Positions 23,940 through 33,380 of a stretch of 43,313 bases of DNA are shown here, piece after piece. Numbering within the stretch: position 1 is the first letter of the stretch; each line of letters begins with the position of its first letter. Below the pieces are notes generated by a model that was not told the origin of the DNA, ran no database searches, and saw nothing but the letters and a program-made list of their open reading frames with translations. Source of the DNA: CAYXDO01 sp964463485 (GTDB taxonomy: Bacteria > Myxococcota > Kuafuiibacteriia > Kuafuiibacteriales > Kuafuiibacteriaceae); contig CAYXDO010000090.1 of assembly GCA_964463485.1 (NCBI GenBank), forward strand, positions 1 to 43,313, given 5' to 3'. The position numbers and the translations under genes were made by a program.

Positions 23940-26900
23940 GTGATGGCGGGGAGCGTTACCGGCCCGGTTTTCCGGTCCGCCAACTTCGCGATTCCGCCCG
24001 GATCCCTGTTTGCGGAGCGCTTCCGCATCGGGCGCGTGGCCGGCGTCGGCGGCATGGGCCGCATCTACGAAGCGATCGACGAAAAGACCGGAGCGCGAGT
24101 TGCGCTCAAGACGATGAGCGTCTCCGGGGTCGACTCCGTGGTCGTGGATCGATTCGAGCGCGAGATCTCGATCTTGAAGTCGGTCACGCACCCGAACCTC
24201 GTCCGAGCCCTGGACGGGGGTCGTGATCGAGAAGGCACGCTCTTCTTGGCGCTCGAGTGGTTGGACGGCGTCGATCTGAGCGACCGCCTCACGTCAGGCC
24301 CGATCCCGCTGATCGAGGCCTGCAGGATCGGACGGGGTGCGCTTCGCGGCTTACTCGCCGTTCATCGCGCCAAGATCGTTCATCGAGACATGAAGCCCGG
24401 CAACATCTTCTTGCTGCGTGCTTCGGAGCCTCCCGCGGGTGTCAAGCTGCTCGACTTCGGCGTCGCGAAGCTCCTCGAAGATCAGCTCAAGGCGACGGGA
24501 GGTGGGCTGACGCTCGAAGGCACGGTGATCGGCACGCCGTATTACATGTCTCCGGAGCAAGCGCAGGGGCGCGACGACGTCGACTGGCGCGCCGATCTGT
24601 TTTCGCTCGCGGCCGTGGTGTTCGAGTGCATCTCCGGACAGCGTCCCTACGCGGGCTCCTCGGCGTTGGCGTTGTTGCTTCGCATCGCGTCCGATCGACC
24701 TCGTTCGATCCGTGAAATCGACCCGACGATCCCGATCGTGGTGGAGGAGTTCTTCACTGTCGCGCTGTCCCGAGATCGGGAGCGCAGGTTTCAATCGGCC
24801 GACGAGATGGAGCGCGCGCTCGAGAAGCTCGAGGAGAGCTTGCTCGGGGACCAGCCGACAGCGACGGACTTTCGGCCGGACAGCGTGCCATTTCAGTGGA
24901 GTTCGGTAGCGCGCACGACGGAGCCCCAGGCGGTTTTCGAGGCGACGGTTCCATCGCCGCCCGCAGATCCGGTGAGCGTCGTGAGTGTGATGGTCGCCGA
25001 GCTCGAGGACGGGGAGCACGCGTTCGAGGCGTTCGCGCGATCGATCGAGTCCGAGGGCGGTGAGGCCATGCCTGCGCGCGGTCGAATCGCGGTCGGCGTT
25101 TTTGCCGGAGCAGACGACGGGCCCTTGCGTGCGAGCCGAGTGGGGCGTCGGGTCGTCGCGGAGTCTTGTGCGATTCGTGCAGCGGTCGGCTCGGTTGCTC
25201 CGGACGACAGGGACGCGACCGCGCGTGCCGGTGATGCAATCGAGTCAGCGGTCGGCTTGGTGGCCCTCGCGGGGCAGCGGGAGGTCGTGATCGACTCTGA
25301 GACGCATCGCTCGATCGGGAACGCGTTTCCTACTCGCCCTAGAGGCAAGGACGCGCGAGTGGTCTCCGAGTCGGTCGCCCGCAGTACCAAGGCTTGGGCA
25401 GCTTCGGACTTCGTCGGGCGCCGTGCCGAGCTCGAAGCTCTGGTCGAGACGTTCGAGCGAACCGCGTCGACCAGGGAGGCCTCTTTCACGTTCGTCACAG
25501 GCCCAGCGGGTTCGGGCAAGTCGCGGCTCGCCGAGGAGTTGGCGCGGCGGATCTCGCGCGGTCCGATTCGCGCGGTCGTGATGAAGTCTTTCGCGGAGCG
25601 CACGGCGTCTCGCACGCCGTTGTTCGTGTTCGCGGACGCCTTTCGTCGTCGCGCGTCGATCGTGTCGAGCGAGTCAGAGGTCACGATCGCCGCGAAGCTC
25701 GACTTGTTGGTTCCCAAGTCCGTCGGCGCAGCGAATCGGGAGCGAGCGGTAAGCGCGGTCGCTCGGCTCGTGGGCGTGCATCCGATCGAGCTGAGCAGGG
25801 GTGGAGATGGGGCGGCGCGTTCGTTCCCGTCGCTCCTGCGTGCGCTCGTAGGGATGGCCAACGAGAACCCCCTGGCCATTCTCATCGAGGAGTTCGAGTG
25901 GATCGATCCAGTCAGCGCGACGGTGATCGAAGAGCTGCTCGACGCGGCGCGAGCCTTGCCGTTGTTCATCGTGGCGTTCGCGGATCCCGCGGCGAGCGAG
26001 CGACTTTCACGCGTTACCGCGTTGGCGCGTCGAGTCGAGCTCCCAGAGGTGGAGGAAGCGGCGATCGAGTCGTTGGCGAAGTCCATTCGTGCGGACCTGC
26101 CGGACGAAGACCTGCGGAAGATCGCGCGGCAAGCGGTGGGGCGTCCCGGCCTCGCGCTGGCGCTCCTTCATGCGCCGGGGACCGCGGATCGAGCGAGGGA
26201 TCCCAAGGAGCGGCTCGCGCTGCTCGCGGACGCGCGCGTCGCGGGGCTGTCGAAGTCGCTCTCGAGCGTGCTCTCGGCGGCGTCGGTGATCGGCACGACT
26301 TTCTGGGAAGATGCGCTGGATTACTTGGGCGAGAGGGACGTGCGCGATGCGCTCGACGAGCTCGCGACCGAAGGGTTCATCGAGGCGAGGGACACGACGC
26401 GATATCCTGCATCGCACGAGCTGGTGTTTCGGGGCGAAGCCATCTGGAAGGCGGCCTACGCGCGTGCGGTCGACCTCGAAGGAAAGCATCGCAAGGTCGC
26501 GGAGTGGTTACGTTCGAAGCAGGGAGCGAGCGCGGAGCCGATCGCGCGTCACTTGTTGTTGGCGGGAGCGCCCGTGGAGGCTGGCCCGCCGCTTCTCGAA
26601 GCGACGCGCGCGGCGCTCGCGGCTGGTGATGCGCGGAGTGCCGAGGAGCTCTCTTCGTTGCTCGGGCAGGGCGGCAGCGCGTCGGTGCGTCTCGAGCTTG
26701 CGGACGCGCGTGCGCGGGCGCAGGACCTACTCGCGGAGTTCGACGGGCTCGCTGTTACGCTCGCTTCGCTGGAGGAGTCGGATGCTTCGCCGAGCCGCCG
26801 CCTCTCCGAAAAGGCCCGTCAGGCACACTATGCTCTCCGCACCGGCGATCTCGCGCACGCGTTCCGTTTGTATCGAGAGCTCGCGCAGACCTTCGAGGAG

Positions 26901-27824
26901 AACGAGCAGCTCGAAGACGCGGCCGAAGCGTCGCTCGGAGCGCAGGACGCGCTTCAGGAGCGCGGCGAGAGCGCGCAGGCCGTCCCGTTCGCCGAGTCGG
27001 CCTACCAGATCTCGCGTCGCATCGAGAACGGCGCTTTGGAAGCGCGCGCGCTGATCGCGCTAGGTCGGCTTGCTTACGCCACCTCCGATCTCGGTCAGGC
27101 GATTCGCTTGTTCGAGCAGAGTCGGGTCAAGGCGACCGAGGCCGGCGAGCGCGGCATCGAAGGTCACGCCTATCGTTGGAACGGTGCGGCCCTCGCGCTG
27201 GCTGGTGCGATCGAGCGAGCGAAGGACGAGCTTCAGCGCGCCGAGCGTCGGCTCGGCGCCATTCCCGACGTCGTGGGATCGCTCGAGGCGCGAGTATTGC
27301 TCGCGAGCCTCGAGCTCGACGAAGATCTCGCGAGCCGGTTGAGGAGCCTCGAGCGCCTTCACGAAGAAGCCAGCAACATCAAGGCGCCCGGACCGTTCTT
27401 GCTCTCGGGTCTCTTGCTCGCGCGGACGCAAGTCGAGGCAGGGCTAGACGTGGAAGCGGCGGGGCTCGGGGACGCGCTGATCGCGGTGGCGACGAAGAAG
27501 GCACCGCGCTTTCTATGCGCGCTCGAGAGCACGACGGGAATCGCGGAAGGGCGACTCGGCGCGCCGAGCGGTCGTCGCCGGGTCGAGACAGCGTTGCGTC
27601 GAATGGAATCCTCGCGATCCTCGGAGCACGAGGAGCCGTTTCGCATTTACGCCTATCACTCCGAGATCCTCGGGCGGGAAGGGCAGCTCGACCTGTCGAA
27701 GAAGCAGTGGAAGCGAACCGAGCAGATCCTTCACGAAGTGGAGGCGAGGTTGCCGAGCGCGCTGCGGCCTGGGTTCCTGCGGCGTCCGGTGGTGAGGGCA
27801 ATCTTGGATCGAGGGCGGAGCTGA
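23940..27824 (+). CDS. Ser/Thr protein kinase with cyclase-like, AAA ATPase and TPR regions
   Basis: The 1294-residue protein (GTG start; ATG three bases later) has a Hanks kinase domain at about 25-300: glycine loop GVGGMG (35-40), Lys57, HRDMKPGN (148-155), DFG (172-174) and SPEQ. Residues about 345-480 resemble a class III adenylate cyclase fold (VSVMVAELEDGE near 348, FAGADDGPLRASRVG, GDAIESAVGL, REVVIDSETHRSI) but lack the metal-binding aspartates. From about 492 (FVGRRAELEALVETFE) an AAA ATPase follows, with Walker A GPAGSGKS and a Walker B-like ILIEEFEWID. The rest is TPR-rich helices (about 850-1290). This matches large myxobacterial kinases that combine signalling with a STAND-like ATPase. 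It is co-transcribed with pspA, suggesting membrane-stress signalling. Its stop starts a TCAC repeat. Confidence 0.93.
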   Translation: MMAGSVTGPVFRSANFAIPPGSLFAERFRIGRVAGVGGMGRIYEAIDEKTGARVALKTMSVSGVDSVVVDRFEREISILKSVTHPNLVRALDGGRDREGTLFLALEWLDGVDLSDRLTSGPIPLIEACRIGRGALRGLLAVHRAKIVHRDMKPGNIFLLRASEPPAGVKLLDFGVAKLLEDQLKATGGGLTLEGTVIGTPYYMSPEQAQGRDDVDWRADLFSLAAVVFECISGQRPYAGSSALALLLRIASDRPRSIREIDPTIPIVVEEFFTVALSRDRERRFQSADEMERALEKLEESLLGDQPTATDFRPDSVPFQWSSVARTTEPQAVFEATVPSPPADPVSVVSVMVAELEDGEHAFEAFARSIESEGGEAMPARGRIAVGVFAGADDGPLRASRVGRRVVAESCAIRAAVGSVAPDDRDATARAGDAIESAVGLVALAGQREVVIDSETHRSIGNAFPTRPRGKDARVVSESVARSTKAWAASDFVGRRAELEALVETFERTASTREASFTFVTGPAGSGKSRLAEELARRISRGPIRAVVMKSFAERTASRTPLFVFADAFRRRASIVSSESEVTIAAKLDLLVPKSVGAANRERAVSAVARLVGVHPIELSRGGDGAARSFPSLLRALVGMANENPLAILIEEFEWIDPVSATVIEELLDAARALPLFIVAFADPAASERLSRVTALARRVELPEVEEAAIESLAKSIRADLPDEDLRKIARQAVGRPGLALALLHAPGTADRARDPKERLALLADARVAGLSKSLSSVLSAASVIGTTFWEDALDYLGERDVRDALDELATEGFIEARDTTRYPASHELVFRGEAIWKAAYARAVDLEGKHRKVAEWLRSKQGASAEPIARHLLLAGAPVEAGPPLLEATRAALAAGDARSAEELSSLLGQGGSASVRLELADARARAQDLLAEFDGLAVTLASLEESDASPSRRLSEKARQAHYALRTGDLAHAFRLYRELAQTFEENEQLEDAAEASLGAQDALQERGESAQAVPFAESAYQISRRIENGALEARALIALGRLAYATSDLGQAIRLFEQSRVKATEAGERGIEGHAYRWNGAALALAGAIERAKDELQRAERRLGAIPDVVGSLEARVLLASLELDEDLASRLRSLERLHEEASNIKAPGPFLLSGLLLARTQVEAGLDVEAAGLGDALIAVATKKAPRFLCALESTTGIAEGRLGAPSGRRRVETALRRMESSRSSEHEEPFRIYAYHSEILGREGQLDLSKKQWKRTEQILHEVEARLPSALRPGFLRRPVVRAILDRGRS

Positions 27825-27874
27825 CTCACTCACTCACTCACTCACTCACTCACTCATTTATTTATTCACTCACT
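27824..27874. repeat. TCAC tetranucleotide array starting at the kinase stop codon
   Basis: After the TGA at 27822-27824, ACTC repeats about eight times, then TTTATTTATT, then CACTCACTC. It lies in the 137-bp convergent gap before the minus-strand kinase. A direct repeat at 7553-7599 contains the same TCACTCAC word. Confidence 0.95.
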
Positions 27875-27961
27875 CCCTACACTCATACTCGTCCGAATCG
27901 GGCACGGGCACGTCATGAGTTTCTGAGCCTCACCAGGACCGGCGAAAGAAGACACTCCGGG

Positions 27962-29839
27962 CTACTTGTTCCCTCGGCTCGCGGCGTGCATTTGGGTCTC
28001 GAGGGTCGCCGCTTTGTTCGCTATCCTCAGGAGCTCGTGGCTGTCGGCGGACATGAGGGAGGAGCGCAGGTCGAGAATTTTCGCATCGAAGGCGTTGACC
28101 TGAGTATCGCTGAGTAGCTTGTAGTCTCGGAGCCGACTCAGGGTACCCACGGCCGACTCGATCTTCTTGTCCACGAACTCTCGGTCGATCTCGAGATTTG
28201 GGATGGCTTCGAGGAGTTTCTTTGCTGCTTCCACTGCTGCGACGTCGTTGCTCTGGGCTTTTGCTTTTTCGAGCGCGCGGCAAGGCTCCGCGGCCGGCTT
28301 GAGACCGCATGCCTCTTCTCGACTCACGCCGGCTCGCTGCAGGGCCTCTCGGATCTGACGATCGAGGTTGGAGAGCTCTCCTCGTAGGTCCTCTCGTCTT
28401 TCGGGAGGAGGATCCTTGCGCTCTGGGTCTTTCTTCGGGGCGCCTTTGGCGGCTGGCGGAGGATCCTTTTTTTCGGGATCCTTCTTCGGCGGTGGTTTGA
28501 GCTCAGGCTCCTTTGGATCGACGGGAGGAGTCACTTCGGCGACGAATCCGGAATCGACCGAGGCCGCTGGGGGAGGAGGGGGAAGCGGCGCTACGACCGC
28601 CAAGCCAGCGTCGAACGCTTCGACTGGGAGCTCGACGACGGTGGCTTCGGGTGTCTTGAGGAACGCCGCCGCCACCCCGACGAGGATCGCGCTGGTCAGG
28701 AGCGCTCCGCCCACGACCAAGCGACCGCGCCACCAGGGAGCGACCGCAGCGAGGCTGTCCATCGACATCGCTTCCTGAAGGTTGGCGCGATCTCCGAACG
28801 TCGGAGGACCGTCCAGTCGTTGGGGTCTGGAGCTCGTCACCGCTTCGAGCTTGGGACGAGAGATGCGCGGGATTCCGGAGGTCGTGTGGCGTGGGTTGGG
28901 CATCGCGCCCGGCGCTATGCCCGCGAGCTCCTCGAGCTGGCGCAGGACGTCCTGCGCGGACTCTGGCCGATCGCTTGGGACCTTCTCGAGCATGCGCAGC
29001 GTGAGCACGTCGAGCCCGCCGAAGGGTGGCAGCGGGTCGGGCCTCTCCGTGGCGTGTTTGACGAGCACCTCGGTCAGCGAACCGACGAAGGGGGGCTTGC
29101 CGGAGATCATCTCGTACATGACCGCGCCGAGGGCGTAGAGGTCGGACTGAGCGGTCACTTCCTCGCCGCGAATCTGCTCCGGCGCCATGTAATACGGCGT
29201 TCCCATCGCGTGGCCGGTCTTCGTCAGGCGGCCGCTGTCGGCGCCCGAGTTTTGGTTCACGACCCGCACGAGGCCGAAATCGAGGACCTTCGCGAGCTCC
29301 TTGCCGCCTTCGATCGGCACCAGCATCACGTTGCCCGGCTTCATGTCGCGATGGACGAAGCCCTTCTCGTGCGCGGCAGAGAGGCCCGTGGCGATTTGAT
29401 GGGTGACATCGATGATCCGGTCGGGCTCGAAGGGCCCGTCGTCGGCGATCGCGCGGGCCAACGACCGCCCGTGAAGCATCTCCATGACCATGTAGGTCAG
29501 GCCTTCGGGGGTCGTGCCGTAGTCGATGACTTGTACGATGTTCGGGTGGTCGATCTTTCCGGCCGACTGGGCTTCTCGGCGGAAGCGTTCGGCGACCGCT
29601 CGATCTGCGGCCATCTCTCCGAACAAGACCTTGATGGCGAAGTCTTTGCCGAGCGCCTGGTGGGTCGCGCGATAGACGCAAGCCATACCGCCCGACCCGA
29701 GCCGGTCGACGATCACGTAGCGATCGATCGTGGCGCCGATCAGCGGGTCGGACTCACTCTCGACGAGCTTGACCCCGTCGAGGCCACAGAATTCGACCTG
29801 GCCGTTGTAGACCGAGCCACATCGCGGGCAACTGCGCAC
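27962..29839 (-). CDS. Membrane Ser/Thr protein kinase with N-terminal zinc-ribbon-like motif
   Basis: The 625-residue protein opens with MRSCPRCGSVY and FCGLDG (Cys4, Cys7, Cys18), the short ribbon often seen in myxobacterial kinases. The Hanks kinase domain (about 40-310) has GSGGMA (48-53), Lys70, HRDMKPGN (163-170), DFG and APEQ. One membrane helix (about 370-392, LVVGGALLTSAILVGVAAAFL) leads to a Pro/Lys-rich repeat linker (PPPKKDPEKKDPPP-like) and a helical C-terminal domain (about 490-625). Being C-terminal to the membrane helix, this domain should be extracytoplasmic and may be the sensor. It starts 42 bases after the gshB stop, so the two are likely one operon. Confidence 0.93.
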   Translation of the reverse strand: MRSCPRCGSVYNGQVEFCGLDGVKLVESESDPLIGATIDRYVIVDRLGSGGMACVYRATHQALGKDFAIKVLFGEMAADRAVAERFRREAQSAGKIDHPNIVQVIDYGTTPEGLTYMVMEMLHGRSLARAIADDGPFEPDRIIDVTHQIATGLSAAHEKGFVHRDMKPGNVMLVPIEGGKELAKVLDFGLVRVVNQNSGADSGRLTKTGHAMGTPYYMAPEQIRGEEVTAQSDLYALGAVMYEMISGKPPFVGSLTEVLVKHATERPDPLPPFGGLDVLTLRMLEKVPSDRPESAQDVLRQLEELAGIAPGAMPNPRHTTSGIPRISRPKLEAVTSSRPQRLDGPPTFGDRANLQEAMSMDSLAAVAPWWRGRLVVGGALLTSAILVGVAAAFLKTPEATVVELPVEAFDAGLAVVAPLPPPPPAASVDSGFVAEVTPPVDPKEPELKPPPKKDPEKKDPPPAAKGAPKKDPERKDPPPERREDLRGELSNLDRQIREALQRAGVSREEACGLKPAAEPCRALEKAKAQSNDVAAVEAAKKLLEAIPNLEIDREFVDKKIESAVGTLSRLRDYKLLSDTQVNAFDAKILDLRSSLMSADSHELLRIANKAATLETQMHAASRGNK

Positions 29840-29881
29840 CAGTGCTTCCAGGCTAGCCCTCTCTGACCTTTCTGGCGAGAT

Positions 29882-30910
29882 TCAAACCTTCGGATCGAAC
29901 GAAGTTGCGGAAAGGTCCGGCGGGAGTGAATCCCGCCGACCGGCAGCGCCCTCGGCGTAGGTGAGCGAGCGATGGCGGGCTTCGACCCAGTCGATCAAGT
30001 CGGCTTCGATTCTGGATCCGTCGAAACGGTTGATCTCCTGGATTCCCGTTGGGCTCGTGACGTTGATTTCGGTGAGCCATCCTCCGATCACGTCGATCCC
30101 CACGAAGGCCAGGCCGCGGCTTCGCAGCTCGGGGCCGACGGCGCGACAAATTTCGCGGTCGCGTTCGGTGAGAGACGCCTTCTCTGGTGTGCCTCCCACG
30201 TGCATGTTTGACCGCAAATCATTGGCCTGCGGGCGGCGGTTGACGACGCCGACAGGCTCGCCGTCGATGAGGAGGATTCTGCGGTCGCCTTCAGCGACAG
30301 CCGGGATGTAGGCCTGCGCGGCGATGGCGACGCGACCCTCTTGGGTGAGCAGGTCGAGGACCGATCCCGTGTTGCGATCGCCTCGGAGCAGCCGAATGAC
30401 GCCCGCGCCGCCCGCGAGCGTCAGCGGCTTCACGACGCAGTCGCCGAGCTCGTCGATGAAGGCCCGGAGCCTCTTTTGATCCCGCGCGATGAGGGTTCGG
30501 GGAGAGAGGCCTGGGAACGCGAGCGCGAAGAGCTTCTCGTTCGAGTCCCGCAATCCACGCGGATCGTTGACGAGCACTACTTTCTTTCGGTCGACTCGAT
30601 CCAGGACCCAGGTGCTGACGAGGTATTCGACGTCGAACGGCGGGTCCTTGCGCATGAAGACGGCGGCCATGTCGTCGAGCCTGACGAGCTCCGGCGAGCC
30701 GAGCGTGAAGTGATCGTTCCTCTTGCGGCGCAAGGAGACGGGCGTTGCATAGGCAGCGGGTGAGCCATCCAGGAGCTCGAGGTTGCGCAGCTCCGCGTAG
30801 AGCACGCGATGCCCCCGGGCCTGCGCTTCGAGCATCATCACGAACGTGGAGTCCCCGTCGATCGAGATGCGATCGATCGGGTCCATCACGAACAGAAGGT
30901 CGAGTGCCAT
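29882..30910 (-). CDS. gshB: Glutathione synthetase
   Basis: The 342-residue ATP-grasp protein from the ATG at 30910 joins gamma-glutamylcysteine and glycine using ATP. Family signs are MDPIDRISIDGDSTF near the N-terminus, MRKDPPFD, LVNDPRGLRDSNEKLFAL, VVKPLTLAGGAGV, RILLIDGEPVGVVNRRP, DLRSNMHVGG and EINVTSPTG. Length is close to E. coli GshB (about 316). The long upstream extension to 31261 overlaps the divergent gene and lacks family signal, so the ATG at 30910 is preferred. No gshA is in the window. The kinase follows 42 bases downstream. Confidence 0.95.
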   Translation of the reverse strand: MALDLLFVMDPIDRISIDGDSTFVMMLEAQARGHRVLYAELRNLELLDGSPAAYATPVSLRRKRNDHFTLGSPELVRLDDMAAVFMRKDPPFDVEYLVSTWVLDRVDRKKVVLVNDPRGLRDSNEKLFALAFPGLSPRTLIARDQKRLRAFIDELGDCVVKPLTLAGGAGVIRLLRGDRNTGSVLDLLTQEGRVAIAAQAYIPAVAEGDRRILLIDGEPVGVVNRRPQANDLRSNMHVGGTPEKASLTERDREICRAVGPELRSRGLAFVGIDVIGGWLTEINVTSPTGIQEINRFDGSRIEADLIDWVEARHRSLTYAEGAAGRRDSLPPDLSATSFDPKV

Positions 30911-30971
30911 CGTGGCCCAGTCGACGGCATCCCGCGGTTGATGTCCAGAGCGAGGCAGGGCACAACGAAGC

Positions 30972-31691
30972 GTGACCTCGTTCGACCGCGCTCGATTGCT
31001 GACCCAGTGGACGCGAGGGCTCGGCCCCGTGGGTCGCCAGCTCGAGCCGGACCTCGCGGTGTGGATCGAGCGGGTCGAGGGTGCGATCCACGGTGACGAA
31101 GTCTGCGCGTCGGAGGTCTTGGACTCGGCCGCGTTGTTGGCCAGGAGGCTGGGTTTGGAGCGGCGTCCGGCGTCCATCGCGGTCGGTGTTGGGGTGGCGC
31201 TCGAGGACGTGCTGCGGGAGCTGAGTATCAGCGTCCCGACGCCGTTCACGCGAAAGCTCATCGCGGTGCTCTCCGACGCGCACTCCCTCGGTACGCGAGA
31301 GGAGGTCGAAGATCGCTACCAACGGACGATTCGAGATGGGTCACCGATCGTGAGCTTGGAGGATCGCGCGGTCATCGGATTTCTCGTCGGCCCTTCGAGC
31401 TCGGACGCCTTGGACGCGATGGTGGGTCGGTTGCTTCGGGAGAGTATCGCGGCGGCAGCGCCGGACCTGGCGATCGACGTTTTCGGCGCCGATCCGCCCG
31501 ACGACCGGTTCTTTCAAACCATGGCGGCCCTGACGAAGGCCGAGCAGGGAGCGCACCTCCGAAAGATCGTGATTTGTGGCGTGCCCGACGCGAGTCGCGC
31601 GGCCGAGCAGCTCGATCGGTTCGGCGGCGATCCGAAGAAGCTCCGGCTCGTGGAGCGGGTCAACGACTATATTGCGGAGAAAATCAGATGA
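30972..31691 (+). CDS. Unknown cytoplasmic protein, 239 aa, overlapping aldo/keto reductase
   Basis: The GTG-started frame gives a 239-residue alpha/beta protein, MTSFDRARLLTQWTRGLGPV at the start, an all-helical first half (LLARRLGL, LEDVLRELSI) and a second half with Rossmann-like alternation (KIVICGVPDASRAAEQLDRFGG). No signal or membrane helix. No family recognised. It is divergent from gshB (starts 62 bases apart) and its stop overlaps the reductase ATG by four bases, so it is coupled to the reductase. Confidence 0.7.
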   Translation: MTSFDRARLLTQWTRGLGPVGRQLEPDLAVWIERVEGAIHGDEVCASEVLDSAALLARRLGLERRPASIAVGVGVALEDVLRELSISVPTPFTRKLIAVLSDAHSLGTREEVEDRYQRTIRDGSPIVSLEDRAVIGFLVGPSSSDALDAMVGRLLRESIAAAAPDLAIDVFGADPPDDRFFQTMAALTKAEQGAHLRKIVICGVPDASRAAEQLDRFGGDPKKLRLVERVNDYIAEKIR

Positions 31692-32713
31692 AATACAGAA
31701 ACCTCGGAACGACGGGACTCGAAGTCTCCTCCCTGTGCCTCGGCGCCATGACTTTTGGGGAGCCGAGCGAGGGGTCGTTCATGCACGGTGTCGGCTGCGA
31801 CGAGCCGACCTCGCACGCGCTCATGGACCGAGCGCTCGAGGCCGGCGTCAACTTCATCGACGTCGCCGACGTCTACGGAAACGATGGGTTGTCGGAGAAG
31901 GTGGTGGGTACGTGGCTCGAGAAGGACGGGCACCGCGACCGAGTGGTCTTGGCCACGAAGTTTCGCTTTCGCATGACTGACGGTCCGAACGGGACCGGGG
32001 CCTCGCGTTACCGAATTTTGAAGGCGGTCGAAGGTTCTCTGAGGCGGCTTCGAACCGATCACATCGATCTCTACCAAATTCACATGCAGGATATTTCGAC
32101 GCCGGAGGAGGAGACTCTCCGGGCGCTCGATGATTTGGTCCGTTCCGGCAAGGTCCTGTATCTCGGCTGCAGCAACTACATGGCTTACCGGCTCGTGAAC
32201 GCGCTCTGGATCAGCAAGACCCTGGGGCTCGAGCGCTACGTGTCCATGCAGATGCAGTACAGCCTGGTGGAGCGATCGATCGAGCGCGAGCACCTGCCCG
32301 TTGCTCGGGACATGGGTGTGGGGATCTTGGCCTGGACGCCGCTCGCGGGTGGGTTTCTCACGGGAAAATTCAAGCGGGACCAAGAGAGGTCCGCCAACGA
32401 ACGGTTGGGGAAATGGATCGAGCGGTACAAACGCCTCGATACGGACCGGAACTGGCACACGCTGGACGCGGTTCGTTCGATCGCGGCGCGGCGCGGGACG
32501 ACGCCGAGCGCGGTTTCGCTCGCCTGGGTGTTGTCGAGAAAGGAAGTCAGCTCGGTGATCTTCGGTGCCCGATCGATCGAACAGCTCGAGACGAATTTGG
32601 CCGGCGCGGACCTGGTGTTGGCGCCGGAGGACATCAAAGCGCTCGACGACCTGAGCGAGCCGAGCTTTGGGTACCCGGAGGCGATGATTCGGAATACACA
32701 GTCGCGCTGGTGA
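31688..32713 (+). CDS. Aldo/keto reductase
   Basis: The 341-residue protein shows the AKR catalytic tetrad: Asp58 and Tyr63 (NFIDVADVYGN), Lys91 (LATKF) and His132 (DLYQIHMQD). Other marks are LGAMTFG at the start, LGCSNY, QMQYSLVERSIE, WTPLAGGFLTGK and GARSIEQLETNL for NADPH binding. It resembles the YajO/YhdN-type reductases, which reduce aldehydes and ketones. Its ATG overlaps the preceding stop by four bases (ATGA). The physiological substrate is unknown. Confidence 0.95.
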   Translation: MKYRNLGTTGLEVSSLCLGAMTFGEPSEGSFMHGVGCDEPTSHALMDRALEAGVNFIDVADVYGNDGLSEKVVGTWLEKDGHRDRVVLATKFRFRMTDGPNGTGASRYRILKAVEGSLRRLRTDHIDLYQIHMQDISTPEEETLRALDDLVRSGKVLYLGCSNYMAYRLVNALWISKTLGLERYVSMQMQYSLVERSIEREHLPVARDMGVGILAWTPLAGGFLTGKFKRDQERSANERLGKWIERYKRLDTDRNWHTLDAVRSIAARRGTTPSAVSLAWVLSRKEVSSVIFGARSIEQLETNLAGADLVLAPEDIKALDDLSEPSFGYPEAMIRNTQSRW

Positions 32714-32743
32714 GCGCGTGCTTCGGAGTCTCCGGTGAGTAGA

Positions 32744-33277
32744 TCAAACGCCCGAGAACAACTCACCCACGAGCTCGAGCACGCTCCCGGCGGCGTCCAG
32801 GACGACTTCGATGGTGGTATCGGAGATCTCGCCGAGCGGTTCGGAGACGACTTCGAGGACGGAGTCGGTCACCGAGCTCTCTCCCTGCTGAGTCTTGGGT
32901 TGAGTCTTGGGTGCAGCGCCGGAGCCGACGCTCGCGAGCACGGCTCCGGTCAGCAGGCCCATGGCAGCCAGGGCGGCGGGGCCTCCGGAGAAGCGACTCA
33001 GGGCCGTCCAAGGCATCCAGACTCCGTCTTCGCAGACGGCCGCGGACTCGTTCTTCGATCGGAATCGAGTAAGGGGGTTCTTGCAGCGCGGGCAAATCGA
33101 CGAGGACGTCTCGCGACCCAGCGGGTGGCCGAGCTTTCTGTCGAGGACCTGTTCCAACTCACCTCGGTCGAACCAGATTCCGCGGCAGCGAGGACATGAG
33201 TCGAGCTCGACGCTGCGGGCAACCAGCCTCTCCATGGGCCGTTGGCATTCGGGGCAGGGCAGCGACGGGACGGGCAC
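32744..33277 (-). CDS. TFIIB-type zinc-ribbon protein with hydrophobic segment
   Basis: The 177-residue protein has CPEC, then CPRCRGIWFDRGELE, the zf-TFIIB signature, then a second ribbon half with CPRCKN. A short hydrophobic stretch follows (GGPAALAAMGLLTGAVLASVG, about 98-118), then an acidic amphipathic tail. It may be a membrane-anchored zinc-binding protein; a role in transcription is not implied by the name alone. It is 30 bases from the converging aldo/keto reductase. Confidence 0.85.
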   Translation of the reverse strand: MPVPSLPCPECQRPMERLVARSVELDSCPRCRGIWFDRGELEQVLDRKLGHPLGRETSSSICPRCKNPLTRFRSKNESAAVCEDGVWMPWTALSRFSGGPAALAAMGLLTGAVLASVGSGAAPKTQPKTQQGESSVTDSVLEVVSEPLGEISDTTIEVVLDAAGSVLELVGELFSGV

Positions 33278-33380
33278 GCGAGAAGCCTGAGCACGATGGA
33301 CCCCGACGGCAAGCGGATTTCTGCTGCCAGCAGAGGAGCAGGAGAAGAGCGGGGGCAGGATCAGGAGTCGTGCTACTCAT

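Noticed and set aside
30911..31261. Upstream extension of gshB
   Set aside because: It overlaps the divergent gene and has no family signal; the ATG at 30910 gives normal GshB length.
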